Shown: positions 1-11,653, counted from the stretch's first letter. The stretch: DNA of 64,000 nucleotides from Spiroplasma taiwanense CT-1 (GCF_000439435.1 NC_021846.1:1011141-1075140), one strand, 5' to 3'. Made by a program: numbers and translations. The notes: generated from the sequence alone by a model not told the origin.

Positions 1-793
1 GTAAAAGAACTTCAACTGTTCCCTTACCCTCAATTCTTTTTTTATTTCTATAATCAAAATCTGCATTTTTTGCAAATGTTCAATCTGGATTTGAAAATTT
101 TTCCCTAAATAATTTGTCAATTGCTGCGAGATCATCTTTTTCTAAAACCAATGGATTTACTACATCCATTTTTTTATAAGTTTCAATTAGTTTATCCATA
201 AAATAACTAATTTCGATTTTTTCTTCAATTTCTGAATTTACATTTGTTACTCTAGCTGAGATTGATTGGATGTTTTTTGCTATGATTTTTGCTCTATCCA
301 CTGTTAAATACTGTGCTAATCTATCTAAATTTGCATTAAATAAAACAGTACCATGTTGTAAAAATCTATCTTCATATTTTCACATAGCATTTCCTGATAT
401 TTTTTTTCCATTTAACTCAATATCATTTCTACCAGAAAATACAGCTGGTGCTCCTAATTCATTTAATGTATTTATTACAGGTGATAACATGCTTGAAAAT
501 AAAGAAACTCCCTTATTTTCAATATCAGTATATATAATACTGAAATTCATATTGCCTAAATCTTGAAATACAGTACCTCCACCAGTATTCCTTCTTATAA
601 TATTAACACTATCTCTTTCTGCATTTTGCAAATTAATTTCCCAAGCAACATTTTGATTTTTTCCAATAACAATTGTATTGTCATTTTGTCATAAAAACAA
701 TATTGGCTCTTTATACTTTTTTGATTTTACAAGGTATTCTTCTGTTGCCAAATTATATTTTGGATCAACACAAGAAGTTTTAAAAATTAACAT
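1..793 (-). CDS. lplA: Lipoate-protein ligase A, 3' end cut by the window edge
   Basis: Attaches lipoate to the lipoyl domains of 2-oxoacid dehydrogenases such as pyruvate dehydrogenase, using ATP. The start ATG at 793-791 gives MLIFKTSCVDPKYNLATEEY. The family signature RRNTGGGTVFQDLGNMNFS follows at about residues 70-88 and a GNAM motif lies downstream. Tryptophan is coded by both TGA and TGG here, so the frame closes only under code 4. The C-terminus lies beyond position 1. The leader contains a five-G tract (804-808 on the plus strand) and a TATAAT at 817-822, both read on the minus strand. The flavour of lipoate scavenged cannot be told from sequence. Confidence 0.93.
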
Positions 794-803
794 ACCTTAA
801 ATA

Positions 804-822
804 CCCCCTATTTACAATTATA
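804..822 (-). promoter_or_regulatory. lplA leader: TATAAT box and G5 Shine-Dalgarno-like tract
   Basis: On the minus strand TATAAT (822-817) is followed by TAGGGGGT (about 809-803) and then the ATG at 793. GGGGGU can pair with the 16S tail ACCUCC through one G-U pair. The same TAGGGGG element precedes the genes starting at 19106 and 26031. Promoter activity is inferred. Confidence 0.5.
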
Positions 823-935
823 TTTTAAGTCCTTATTTATTTCTACTATATTATTTTTAAAGAATGAAAATTTTTTTCATATTTCATTATTCTTAATTTA
901 GAATAATATTATGTTGTATAGATAGGAATGATAAT

Positions 936-1808
936 ATGCAATTACAACACTTATCAAAGAAAAGACTTATCTTAGTTGACCTTGATGGTACTGTTTTAGC
1001 AGAAAATGGTGAAGAAATTCACCCAAAAACAAAAGAAGTTTTAAATAAAGCAATGAAAGATGGCCATGAGGTTTGTATAATTACGGGAAGACCCCACAGA
1101 GCATCAATAAGGTTTTATAAAGAATTAGGATTAACAACACTTTTAACAAATTTTGATGGTGCTCATATTCATGATCCACTTAAGAGAAGATTTAAACGAA
1201 TTGTCTTGCCAATTAGTGAAGAAATTGTACTACAAATAATTAACAATCCAGCAATAAAAAATAAATGTTCTAATATTCTTATAGAATCATATAATAAAGC
1301 TATTGTTCAACATAAAGATGAATTTGTTGAAAAATTTTTTCATCTTGATGATGTGGAAGATGACGATTATTTTATTTCAGATCCATATAATAATTGAGAA
1401 GGACCTGCAACAAATGTTGTTTTATTTTTAAAAAATGATATGGATAAGGATAATGTTTTAAGAGCATTAGAAAAATTTAAACATACTGTTAAAATTCAAT
1501 CAGGTAATGCTTATGGAAATTTAACAAAGCAATCAACTGCTATGATAACTTTAACAAATAAAATTGTTAATAAAGGTTTTGTTTCAGAAATATTAGCTCA
1601 ATACTATAATAAAGATATAAGAGATGTTATTGCTTTTGGAGATCAAATGAATGACTATGAAATGATCCAAAAAGTAGGTTATGGAGTTGCAATGAAAAAC
1701 GGTAACTCTGAATTAAAAAATATTGCTGATGGAATTACAATATTATCAAATAATGAAGGTGGTGTGGGAGATTATTTAGAAAAACTTTTAAATGGTTTAG
1801 AGGTATAA
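936..1808 (+). CDS. HAD-superfamily hydrolase, Cof type
   Basis: Probable cytosolic sugar-phosphate or nucleotide phosphatase of the HAD IIB (Cof) group, 290 residues. Motif I is DLDGTVLAENG (nucleophile Asp about residue 14), motif II is ITGRP, and motif III/IV is GDQMNDYEMI near residue 234, followed by GYGVAMKNG. A TGA tryptophan at 1395-1397 sits inside the gene (YNNWEGP) and would split it under the standard code. The start is preceded by a weak AGGAA. It is followed after 35 nt by the peroxiredoxin gene, probably in one transcript. The substrate cannot be predicted. Confidence 0.9.
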
Positions 1809-1843
1809 TTAATTTGACTAATATAGTTATGCAAGGAGAAATC

Positions 1844-2293
1844 ATGAAGTTAGAAAATAAAAAATATCTTTTAGACAGTAATAAAGAAGTTCAATTAAAT
1901 GAATTAGTTGGAGAAAAAGGTTTAATAATGTTCTTTTATCCTAAAGCACATACATCAGGATGTATTTTAGAAGTTCAAGAATATGAAAAAAGAAATATAG
2001 AATTTAAGGATTTAGGTTTCAATATAGTTGGTGTAAGTGGAGATGATGTAGAAAATCAAAATAGTTTTTCATGCGATTATGTTCTAAATTATCCTTTAAT
2101 TGCAGATGTTAATAGAGAATTAATTGCTAATTTTAATTTAGAAGCTGAAACTACAACTTGAGAAAATCAAACTATTAAAATTACTAAAAGAAATACATAT
2201 GTATTAAATAAAAATCTTGAAGTTATCAAGGAATTTAGTGATGTAGATCCTGTTGGCCATATTAATGATGTAATAAATTTTTTAAAAAAATAA
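1844..2293 (+). CDS. bcp: Peroxiredoxin, BCP/PrxQ type
   Basis: Thiol peroxidase of the AhpC/TSA family, 149 residues, expected to reduce organic peroxides or H2O2 in the cytosol. The segment FFYPKAHTSGC carries the peroxidatic Cys at residue 40. The position five residues later, where classical PrxQ has its resolving Cys, is Gln, so this may be a one-Cys enzyme. A TGA tryptophan lies at about 2159-2161. I chose ATG 1844 because AAGGAG at 1833-1838 is correctly spaced; an upstream TTG at 1814 is less likely. It ends just before a strong terminator. Confidence 0.88.
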
Positions 2294-2352
2294 AAATAGT
2301 TTTTATAAATAAACTAACTATACTTTATTAAGTATACAAAATGTTTTATTTT

Positions 2353-2390
2353 AAAAAAGCAACATCTTATTTAAATGTTGCTTTTTTTTA
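2353..2390 (+). terminator. Rho-independent terminator after the peroxiredoxin gene
   Basis: Stem AAAGCAACAT / ATGTTGCTTT with an AT-rich loop, followed by a run of T. It lies 60 nt past the stop codon. Confidence 0.85.
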
Positions 2391-2399
2391 TACATTTTT

Positions 2400-2700
2400 G
2401 AAATAGATAATTACAAGGCATTTATGTCTTATAACAATTCTGTCATAGTTATAATATGCGATGTAGTATTCAATTAGTTTTTCTAAATTATTAAAATCAT
2501 TTTTACATTAATGTTTTTTGTTTTTCAAGTTTTATTTGAAAAAGAAAGTTTTACATATAACATTGTCTATTAAATTCACTGTGTATAAAATGAATATATT
2601 ATACTATTCTTATTAAATCTTCTTGCTCAAACTTAATAATATTGATTATCATTGTCGAATGAACAATAAGTTTATAATTTCCTTTAAATTTAATAGATTT
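2400..2700 (-). pseudogene. Decayed IS3-family transposase (integrase C-terminal remnant)
   Basis: No open gene occupies 2394-3369. Reading the minus strand across broken frames gives pieces of an IS3/IS150 DDE integrase in the right order. Near 2660-2700, LIVHST resembles the IHSD(Q/R)G segment. Near 2555-2590, NLIDNVICKTFFFK resembles the NxxDNAxxESFF segment, with the catalytic Glu replaced by Lys. At 2410-2500, LEKLIEYYIAYYNYDRI resembles the IxxYIxYYNxxRI tail. Stops and frameshifts interrupt it, so it is a dead relic. The stretch 2700-3369 is AT-rich and probably the eroded upstream half, but I cannot read it with confidence. Confidence 0.5.
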
Positions 2701-3369
2701 TTATTTTCTTTGAGTTTAAGTTGTTGTTTCTTAATCCTTAAGGTAGAATAAGGAACCATGAGTCTCAAAAACAAGAAATTCTTGTTTTACTTACATTTTT
2801 AGTTAAGATATTTATTCCTAAAATTCATATAAGTCATTAATCATAATAGAAATTTCTTTCATTTCATTTGAAATAATTCTGCAAATTTAATTTGATTGTA
2901 GTTTACCACTTTGTGCTCATTGATAATAATCATTTAGTAATCATTAAAGTTCTACAATTTATAGATATTAAAGATTCCCTTTTTAACTCATGAATTAATA
3001 AGTTTTTAAAATAAATTATTTTTTTAGCTCACTTTTCATTAACACATTAAATTTTTTTAACACATTTTTGCAATCGTACTATTTCACAATTTTTAAATCA
3101 ATAAAGTTACTTCTAATCAATTATTACTGTATTTTGTAATTTTTGATGTTAAAAAATTGTTTACAAATTTTTAACAATCTAAAATCATTTTATTGGCCAA
3201 AATAGAATACACTATCAATATTTTCTAAAACTAATTTTTGTTTTAAATTGAGCAAATGATTAATGTTAAACAGGTTTTTGTTATATATAAAATTCCCTCA
3301 TATATTTTAATGATATTGATTTTTTATCATTTTGTATATTTAGAGAATTATATTTAAACCTTTTTATTT

Positions 3370-5142
3370 TTAAATTAATTTTTTTAATTCTTCAATTAAA
3401 TAAGATATTTCATTTACTAAAGGTAAATATGTTTCTTCCTTTTCAAAATCTACTCCGACATCTTTTAAAATATCTAAAGGTTCTTTTGAACCACCTGACT
3501 TTAAAAAATTTAAAATATTATTATTTCCATTTTTAAAATCACTGTACAATTTAAAACTTGCTACTAAATCAATTGCATATTTGTAAACATAAAATGGTGA
3601 ATGAAAAAAATGGGAAATATACGATCAATTATATACATCTAATTGATTGTCATCAAAAATATCATATCCAAATTCAATTTGTTTTGTTTTAAATAATTCC
3701 ATTAAAGTTTTTGTAGTAATTGGTTCACTATTTTCAACTAATTTATGCGCAGAGTATTCGAAATCTGCAAATTGAATTTGTCTATAAAAAGTTGAATTTA
3801 AATCAAAAATTCTTTGTTGAAGTAAATAGATTTTTTCATTTTTTTCATTAGCTTGATTATACATATAGTCAAAGAGAAAATGCTCATTTAAAGTTGATGC
3901 AACTTCTGCAAGTATTATAGGATAATTATTTAATGGATATTTTTGATATTCATCTGAAAAAATTGTATGAACTGAATGTCCTAATTCATGTAATAATGTA
4001 TTTACTGATGATAACTTGAAATCTCAATTCATTAAAATAATTGGTTCAATTCCATTACCCCCAGATGAATATGCCCCTTGAACTTTATTTTGTGATTCAT
4101 AAAAATCTATTAAATTTTCTTTTAATGCAATATTTAATTTACTTATATATATTTCTCCTAAAGGTTTTAAAGCTTCCTTTGAAATTTTTATTGCTTCTTC
4201 TACTGAAAAATCTTTATCATAATTTTGAACTAATTTAAGTTTTCTATCTGTAGAATTAAATGTCTTTAAGTTATACTTTTCTTTTATAAGTAAATTATAT
4301 TTTTTGAATTCATTTATATATTTTTTCCCAATTTCTATCAACTTTAAGTAAATATTTGAATTTACTTCATCATTAAATAATGCCATTTCCAATATATTAT
4401 TATATTTTCTAATATTTTTATTTTCAATTTGTTTTTGCAAAATTGCTTCATAAATTTTTGAAAAACTATGTTTTCTTTTTGTAAAATTTGAAAAATATAG
4501 TTTCTCAGCATTTTGTCTTAAATTTTGCTCAAGTATGGGGTCTGAATCTTCCATAATTTTTTTATATACTAAATTATTTAATTCTTTTATTTCTTTATTT
4601 AATTCAATCTTTTCAATTTCATTATCCGCATATGCTAACGAATCATATAAATTACCAACTGCGCTTCTACTTCTTGATATTTTATTTATTAATTCTTCTT
4701 CTGATTCTGATAAAACATATTTTGATTCTTTAAAAAAATGTCTAAAAAAATATGCAAACTCTTTATATTCAGAATTTAAAATTCAATTCGAAATAATTTT
4801 TTCACCAATACTTTTAAGTTCATTTGAAATAAATGAAGTTCTTATATTTGAAATTTGTTCAAAATTTTCCATAATTGAATTTAATTCTTGAAATTCAAAA
4901 TTAGTTTGATCAATATCTAATAAATGTAAATAATGACTTAATTTCACAATTAATAGATTTTTTTCTTTTTCTAATTTCAAGTAATAATAGAAAAAATTTC
5001 TTTTTTTCAATTTATTTTTTAATTCTGCAATTTTATTAACTAAAACTTCAGCTTTTGTTAAGTCATTTTTTCATTCATCAATATTTTTGTAAATATTTGA
5101 AAAATCTCATTTATATTTTTTTTCAATATGTTCTCGTTTCAT
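3370..5142 (-). CDS. pepF: Oligoendopeptidase F
   Basis: Cytosolic M3-family zinc metallopeptidase, 590 residues, close to the usual ~600. It degrades oligopeptides, probably those imported from the host. The zinc motif HELGH is at residues 385-389, preceded by AYSSGGNG and followed by EVASTLNEHF, both typical of PepF. The many TGA tryptophans (KYKWDFSNIY at the N-terminus) break it into several pieces under the standard code. The ATG at 5142 follows a strong AGGAGG. It lies downstream of pepA, separated by a hairpin only about 20 nt before its start. Confidence 0.95.
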
Positions 5143-5152
5143 TCTTTCCTCC

Positions 5153-5180
5153 TAAAATAAAAACACCATTAGGGTGTTTT
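5153..5180 (-). terminator. Hairpin between pepA and pepF
   Basis: Stem AAAACACC / GGTGTTTT with a 5-nt loop, followed on the minus strand by TTTTATTTTA. It looks like a terminator for pepA. The pepF Shine-Dalgarno starts immediately after it, leaving no room for a separate pepF promoter, so read-through or RNA processing is likely. Confidence 0.65.
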
Positions 5181-5184
5181 TATT

Positions 5185-6525
5185 TTATTTATTCAACAAT
5201 TCAAACATTGTTTTTAACATTGGTGCTCTTCCACGTTTATTTCTATCTGCTGTTGCTGCAATATCTAAATGTATATATTCTTTTGATTCTGCAAAAGAAT
5301 CTAAAAATGCTGCAGCTGTTGAAGAACCCGCTTCTCTTCCTGGTTCTGAATTTGCTAAGTCCGCAACTTTCGAACATTGCATTTCTTTTAAGTGTTCTTC
5401 AATTAAAGGTTGTCTTCAAATATTTTCTTGCGCTTTTTTAGCAGCATTACTAAATTCATTATGAAAAACATCTTGTTTAGAAAAAGTACCTGTAAATCAT
5501 CTTCCTAATGCAATAGCTATTGCTCCTGTTAATGTTGCAACTGTAATTGCTCTTTCTGCTTTTTCATTTCTAATTGCATAGGTAATACCATCAGCTAAAA
5601 CTAATCTACCTTCAGCATCTGTATTTGTAATTTCAACTGTTTGTCCATTCATTGATTTAATTACAGATTCAGTTAAAGTGGCACTTCCCCCAATTCTATT
5701 ATCAGTTAACATTGCAATTGAAACAACATTACATTTGGCTTTTGCTTTTGCAAGAGCCATAACAGTTGAAGAAACTATTGCAGCCCCTGACATATCAAAT
5801 TTCATATTTTCAAGAAAATTAGATGGTTTTAGATTATATCCCCCAGTATCAAAAGTTATTCCTTTACCCACTAATGCAGTTCTTTTTTGTGAAGAATCTG
5901 AATTATACTCTAAAACTACAACTCTTGGTTCAACATTACTTCCAGCGTTTACTGCTAATAATAAACCCATTCCCATTTCTTCAATTTGTTTTTTATTATA
6001 AATAGTAACTTTAATTCCATTAATTTCTTTTGCCTTTGAGGAAATTTTATCTGCTATAGCAATTGAAGTTCCAATATTTGGTGGAAGATCTTGTAAATCT
6101 CTTGCAAAATTTAAATATTCCATTTTTATTAATGAAATATTTAAAAGATCATTAAATTTTTCATCAATTATAAAATTATAAGAAATTTCTTTCACTTCTT
6201 CTTCTTTTTTAAAGACTATCGCTTTATGAGAAGCAAAAATAATTGTTTCAATAACTTTTTGAAAAACTTCTTCCTTATTATTGAAAATTTTTAAAAAAGA
6301 ATCAACATCTACATTTAAATTATATTTATTTGAATTAATAAATCTTTCTAAATTACTTTCTAATTGATCAATAGATACATTATCTGCTAAATAGAAATAA
6401 ATTTTTTTATCTTCGCTTATTAGGGAAGCTACTCCACTTTCTTTAATAACTAATTCATTCAATTTATCTTTTGAGCTAACAGCAGATAAAGTTAATGAGT
6501 GGTTACCCTTATTTATATTTATCAT
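5185..6525 (-). CDS. pepA: Leucyl (cytosol) aminopeptidase, M17 family
   Basis: Removes N-terminal residues from peptides in the cytosol, with two divalent metals; 446 residues. The catalytic half carries GKGITFDTGGYNLKPS and the signature NTDAEGRLVLADG, which together supply the metal ligands and active-site Arg. A TGA tryptophan near 5497 (GRWFTG) joins the two halves. The start has AAAGGAG. With PepF it forms a peptide-utilisation pair. Confidence 0.95.
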
Positions 6526-6581
6526 TTTTTCTCTCCTTTAAATACAAGAATATAATACACCTTTTAATAAGCAATAGAAAT

Positions 6582-7160
6582 CTAATTTATAATAAAAATC
6601 TCTTTGCATTCATTATTTTTACATTTTCCATAAATATAAATTAGCAAATTCAAACTATTTTTATCATAAGTCATATAACTTCTAGTATTACCATGGCCAT
6701 TTGGACACTTTAATTTTTTATTAACTAATTTAGAATTTAAATTAAAAAATTTAGATTTAAAAATATAAATATAATAAGTCTCTTTCATTAATCTAAGATT
6801 TTGATCTTCAATTTCATCTAGTATTAAAAAATTTATTTGATTTGATGAAATTATTTTTTTTCTCATTTTAGAATATAACCTATTTTTAGAATTAAAATTT
6901 CTTAAATGTTGTTTTATTCTTTGCCCCAAATCTTTTGATTCACCAACATATGTAAAATTTAAATTTTTATTTTCAATTGAATATAGTAAATATACTCCAG
7001 CAACTTTATTTTTTGCCAGTTCCATAATATCAATTTTTTTATTTTTTTCAATTAATTCTTGAATTATTTTTTTACAATATTGTTCTGAAATATCTTTATA
7101 TTTCAAATCTCTTGAAGTTTTTATTTTTCAAATTAATTTATATTCATTTTTTAAATCCAT
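6582..7160 (-). CDS. GIY-YIG nuclease-domain protein
   Basis: A 192-residue protein whose central part (about residues 52-110) is a GIY-YIG nuclease fold: GVYLLY, then YVGESKDLGQRIKQH, which contains the conserved Tyr, Gly and Arg, and a downstream Glu (MKETYYIYIF). The C-terminal part has CPNGHG and KCKNNEC, possibly a small zinc-binding cluster. I extended the start to ATG 7160, across a TGA tryptophan, giving MDLKNEYKLIW; no strong ribosome site is visible. It is not UvrC, which is far longer. The function is unknown; mobile-intron-like or repair nucleases are possibilities. Confidence 0.75.
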
Positions 7161-7204
7161 AAATTCATTATATCTTTATAACATAATTATATTTAATTAA
7201 AATT

Positions 7205-7228
7205 AAAAAACCCTTTAAAGGGTTTTTT
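7205..7228 (-). terminator. Terminator of tuf
   Basis: Perfect palindrome AAAAAACCCTTT / AAAGGGTTTTTT, 10 nt after the tuf stop codon on the minus strand. Confidence 0.9.
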
Positions 7229-7237
7229 AATTTTAAT

Positions 7238-8425
7238 TTAATCTACAATTGAAACAACAGTTCCAGCACCGATTGTTCTTCCACCTTCACGAATTGAGAA
7301 TTTTGTTCCTTGTTCAACAGCAATTGGTTTAATTAATTCAATTACTAATTCAACATTATCTCCTGGTAAAACCATATCTATTCCAGTTGGTAAATGAACT
7401 TCTCCAGTAACATCTGTTGTACGGAAATAGAATTGAGGACGATATTTATTAAAGAACGGTTTGTGACGTCCACCTTCTTCTTGAGTTAATGCATAAACAG
7501 AAGCATTTAGTTTTGTATGAGGTTTAATTGTTCCTGGTTTTGCAAGAACTTGACCACGTTCAATATCATTTCTGTCTACTCCTCTTAATAATGCTCCAAC
7601 ATTATCTCCAGCTTGTGCTTGATCTAATAATTTTCTAAACATTTCTAATCCAGTAACAACAACTTTTTTGCTATCTTCTACTAATCCAACTATTTCAACT
7701 TCTTCGTTAACTTTAACAATTCCTCTTTCAACTCTACCAGTTGCAACTGTTCCACGCCCTGTAATAGTAAATACATCTTCTACAGGCATTAAGAAAGTTT
7801 TATCTGTATCACGAGCTGGAGTAGGAATATATGCGTCAACTGCAGCCATTAATTCTTCCACTTTTTCAACTCATTTTGCATCACCATTCAATGCTCCTAA
7901 AGCTGAACCACGAATTACTGGTGCTCCATCTCCATCGAAATCATATGCTGATAATAAGTCTCTAACTTCCATTTCAACTAAATCGATTAATTCTTCGTCG
8001 TCTACCATATCACATTTATTTAAAAATACTGTAATTGCTGGTACTCCTACTTGTCTTGATAATAGAATGTGTTCTCTTGTTTGAGGCATTGGCCCATCAG
8101 TTGCTGCAACAACTAAGATTGCACCATCCATTTGGGCTGCTCCTGTGATCATATTTTTAACATAATCGGCATGTCCTGGACAGTCAACGTGAGCGTAGTG
8201 TCTATTTTCTGTTTTATATTCAACGTGAGAAGTATTAATTGTAATACCTCTTTCTCTTTCTTCTGGTGCGTTATCGATGTTTGCATAATCTTTAAATTCT
8301 GCTCCACCTTTTGCTGCTAATACTTTAGTAATTGCAGCTGTTAAAGTAGTTTTACCGTGGTCAACGTGTCCAATTGTTCCAATGTTAACATGAGGTAAAC
8401 TACGGTCAAAAGCTTCTTTTGCCAT
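7238..8425 (-). CDS. tuf: Elongation factor Tu
   Basis: Delivers aminoacyl-tRNA to the ribosome with GTP hydrolysis; 395 residues, the standard length. GTPase motifs: [19 protein letters not shown] and [12 protein letters not shown] tryptophan (AKWVEKVEEL) lies at 7871-7873. The ATG at 8425 was chosen over one at 8443 because the AAAGGA ribosome site sits inside the longer version. It is last in the rpsL-rpsG-fusA-tuf order but has its own promoter and a leader hairpin. Confidence 0.98.
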
Positions 8426-8440
8426 GTTTTTCATTCCTTT

Positions 8441-8464
8441 CATTTTGTTATTTACGACAAAATG
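8441..8464 (-). promoter_or_regulatory. Stem-loop in the tuf leader
   Basis: Perfect 8-bp inverted repeat CATTTTGT / ACAAAATG with an 8-nt loop, between the tuf promoter and its ribosome site. There is no T run directly after it, so it does not look like a terminator. A role in mRNA stability or control is inference. Confidence 0.5.
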
Positions 8465-8473
8465 TCATAAATA

Positions 8474-8501
8474 ATTATAATTGATTTTATTTAAAGTACA
8501 A
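8474..8501 (-). promoter_or_regulatory. tuf promoter
   Basis: On the minus strand TTGTAC (8501-8496), 16-nt spacer, TATAAT (8479-8474). It is close to the sigma-A consensus and about 50 nt before the tuf start, so tuf can be transcribed independently of the str operon. Confidence 0.65.
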
Positions 8502-8529
8502 TATTTTTTTGTATTTGAGAAATATAAAA

Positions 8530-10599
8530 CTATTTACCTGATTTTTTAATAATTTCTTCAGCAATACTTTTTGGTACTTCATTATAGTGACTAAAAATCA
8601 TTGTATAATTTCCACGTCCTTGTGTAAATGAACGCAATTCTGTTGCATAACCAAACATTTCTGAAAGAGGAACTTTTGATTTAACAGTTTGTGCATTTCC
8701 CCTTTGTTCTGAACCCTCAATTAATCCACGTTTTGATGAAATATTTCCCATTACATCTCCATAGTATTCATCAGGAACAGTTACTTCTACTGACATAATT
8801 GGTTCTAAAAGAACAGGATTTGTTCTTTTAGCAGCTTCTTTTAACGCCAATGAAGCTGCAATTTTATATGCCATCTCATTTGAATCGACATCATGGTATG
8901 AACCATCAACAATTGTTGCTTTAACATCAATCATTGGAAATCCTGCAATTACACCATTTTGCAATGCATTTTGTAAACCAACTTTTGCTGCATTAATATA
9001 TTCTTTTGAAATTTTTCCACCAACAATTTTATCAACTCATTCGAATCCTTTGTCATGGTTTGGTTCAAATTCAATCACAACGTGCCCATATTGTCCACGA
9101 CCACCTGATTGTTTAACATATTTTCCTTCAGCTTTAGTAGCTTGTTTTATTGTTTCACGATATGAAACCTGAGGAACTCCAACATTAGTTTCAACTTTAA
9201 ATTCTCGTCTTAAACGATCAACAATAATATCTAAGTGTAATTCACCCATTCCTGCTATAATTGTTTGTCCAGTTTCTTCATCTGTATAAGTTCTAAAAGT
9301 TGGATCTTCTTCTGAAAGTTTGTTTAATGAAATTCCTAATTTTTCTTGATCAGCTTTTGTTTTTGGTTCAAGTGCTAAATGTATAACCGGTTCTGGAAAT
9401 ACCATTGACTCAAGAATAATTGAATTTTTTTCATCACTTAAAGTATCTCCAGTTGTTGTATCTTTTAATCCTACAGCTGCTGCGATATCTCCTGCATAAA
9501 CTTCTTCAATTTCTTCACGATTATTTGCATGCATTTTTAATAAGCGGCCTACACGCTCTTTTTTATCTTTTGTAGCATTTAATACATAACTACCCTTTGT
9601 TAAAATTCCAGAATAAACTCTGAAAAATGTTAATTTACCAACAAATGGATCTGTCATTATTTTAAAAGCTAATGCTGAAAATGGTTCAGTATCTGATGAG
9701 TGTCTAATTGCTGCTTCTCCATTTAATAATGTTCCATTAATTGCAGGAACATCTAATGGTGAAGGCAAGTAATCAACAACAGCATTTAAAAGTAATTTAA
9801 CTCCCTTATTTTTGAATGCAGAACCAGCTAAAACTGGGAAGAACTCAGCTGATATAACTCCTTTGCGAATTGCTGATTTTAATTCAGGTATAGTTATTTC
9901 ACCACCATCTAAAAATTTCATCATTAATTCTTCATCATATTCAACTGCAACTTCAATAAGTTTGCTTCTTAATTCTTCTGCTAAATCTTTTAAATCACTT
10001 GGAATTTCAATTTTTGTAGCAATTTCATCTGCTTCACCATCAAAACCCCATGCTTCCATTTCAACTAAATCAATTATTCCTGAAAATTGATCTTCAGCTC
10101 CCATTGGTAATTGAATTGGAGCTGCTTTTGCACCCAATCTATCTCCGATTGTTTTCACTGAATATAAAAAATCAGCTCCTATTTTATCCATTTTATTTAC
10201 AAAGACAATTCTTGGTACTTTATAAGTTGTTGCCTGTCTTCAAACTGTTTCAGTTTGAGGTTCAACACCACTTTGACCATCAAGTACTGCAACAGCACCA
10301 TCAAGAACTCTTAAAGATCTTTCAACTTCAACTGTAAAGTCAACGTGACCTGGAGTGTCAATAATATTAAAACGATGATCAGCTCAAAACGCTGTTGTTG
10401 CAGCAGAAGTAATTGTTATACCACGTTCTTGTTCTTGTGCCATTCAATCCATTTGTGATTCTCCCTCATGGGTTTCACCAATTTTATGAATTTTACCTGT
10501 GTGAAATAAAATACGTTCTGTTGTTGTTGTTTTTCCAGCATCAATATGAGCCATAATACCAAAGTTTCGAGTCATTTCTAAACTATATTCTCTTGGCAT
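8530..10599 (-). CDS. fusA: Elongation factor G
   Basis: Ribosomal translocase GTPase, 689 residues, the normal size. The N-terminus [20 protein letters not shown] leads into the P-loop [18 protein letters not shown] and NKMDK follow. Several TGA tryptophans ([27 protein letters not shown]) interrupt the standard-code reading. The ribosome site is GGAGAAAA. It follows rpsG by 23 nt in the str operon. Confidence 0.98.
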
Positions 10600-10622
10600 A
10601 TTTTTTTCTCCTTATTTAAATT

Positions 10623-11090
<468 letters not shown>

Positions 11091-11137
11091 ATTTTTTAAC
11101 TCCTTTCCTTTTATACTAATGTGCTAATTTTACACAA

Positions 11138-11557
11138 TTATTTTTTTTCTTTTGGTCTTTTTGTTCCATATAATGAACGAGATTGCATTCTTCCATTAAC
11201 TCCTGTTGTATCCAAAGTACCACGAATTATATGATAACGAACCCCCGGTAAATCTTTTACTCTTCCTCCACGAATTAAAACAACACTATGTTCTTGTAGA
11301 TTGTGACCTTCACCTGGAATATATGCTGTTACTTCCATTCCATTAGTTAATCTAACCCTTGCATATTTACGTAAAGCAGAGTTAGGTTTTTTGGGAGTCA
11401 TAGTTGCAACCCTTGTACATACACCTCTTTTTTGAGGAGCAGATAATCTAGTAACTTTTTTAAGTAAAGTATTCACACCTCTATTAAGAGCTGGAGCTTT
11501 AGTTTTTCAAGTTTTAGCTTTTCTTGGTTTTCTAACTAATTGATTAATTGTTGCCAT
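11138..11557 (-). CDS. rpsL: 30S ribosomal protein S12 (uS12)
   Basis: Decoding-centre ribosomal protein, 139 residues. The N-terminus [20 protein letters not shown] contains a TGA tryptophan. The signature [15 protein letters not shown] carries the Lys whose change gives streptomycin resistance in other bacteria, and [13 protein letters not shown] follows. GGAGGAAA is the ribosome site. First gene of the str operon. Confidence 0.98.
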
Positions 11558-11575
11558 TTAAGTTTCCTCCTTTCC

Positions 11576-11615
11576 ACAATACCAAGTGTATTGTAAGCAC
11601 ACAAATTATATTATA
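11576..11615 (-). promoter_or_regulatory. str operon promoter region and leader hairpin
   Basis: Two overlapping TATAAT boxes occur on the minus strand (11615-11610 and 11610-11605). About 10 nt downstream lies a 7-bp stem ACAATAC / GTATTGT (11576-11582 with 11588-11594, 5-nt loop), just ahead of the rpsL ribosome site. No clear -35 box. The hairpin is a candidate for translational control of the operon. Confidence 0.5.
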
Positions 11616-11653
11616 TATCAAAAAATATAATATACTAAGTTAATATTAAAAAA

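Noticed and set aside
270..566. 98-codon plus-strand frame opposite lplA
   Set aside because: A shadow of the lplA coding strand; no ribosome site and no family resemblance.
5055..5464. Overlapping plus-strand frames of 96-128 codons across pepF and pepA
   Set aside because: Antisense to two clear peptidase genes, low complexity in Leu/Phe, no start signals.
9150..9171. parS-like TGTTTCACGATATGAAACC
   Set aside because: Inside fusA coding sequence, with three extra bases between the half-sites, so the 16-bp parS symmetry is lost.
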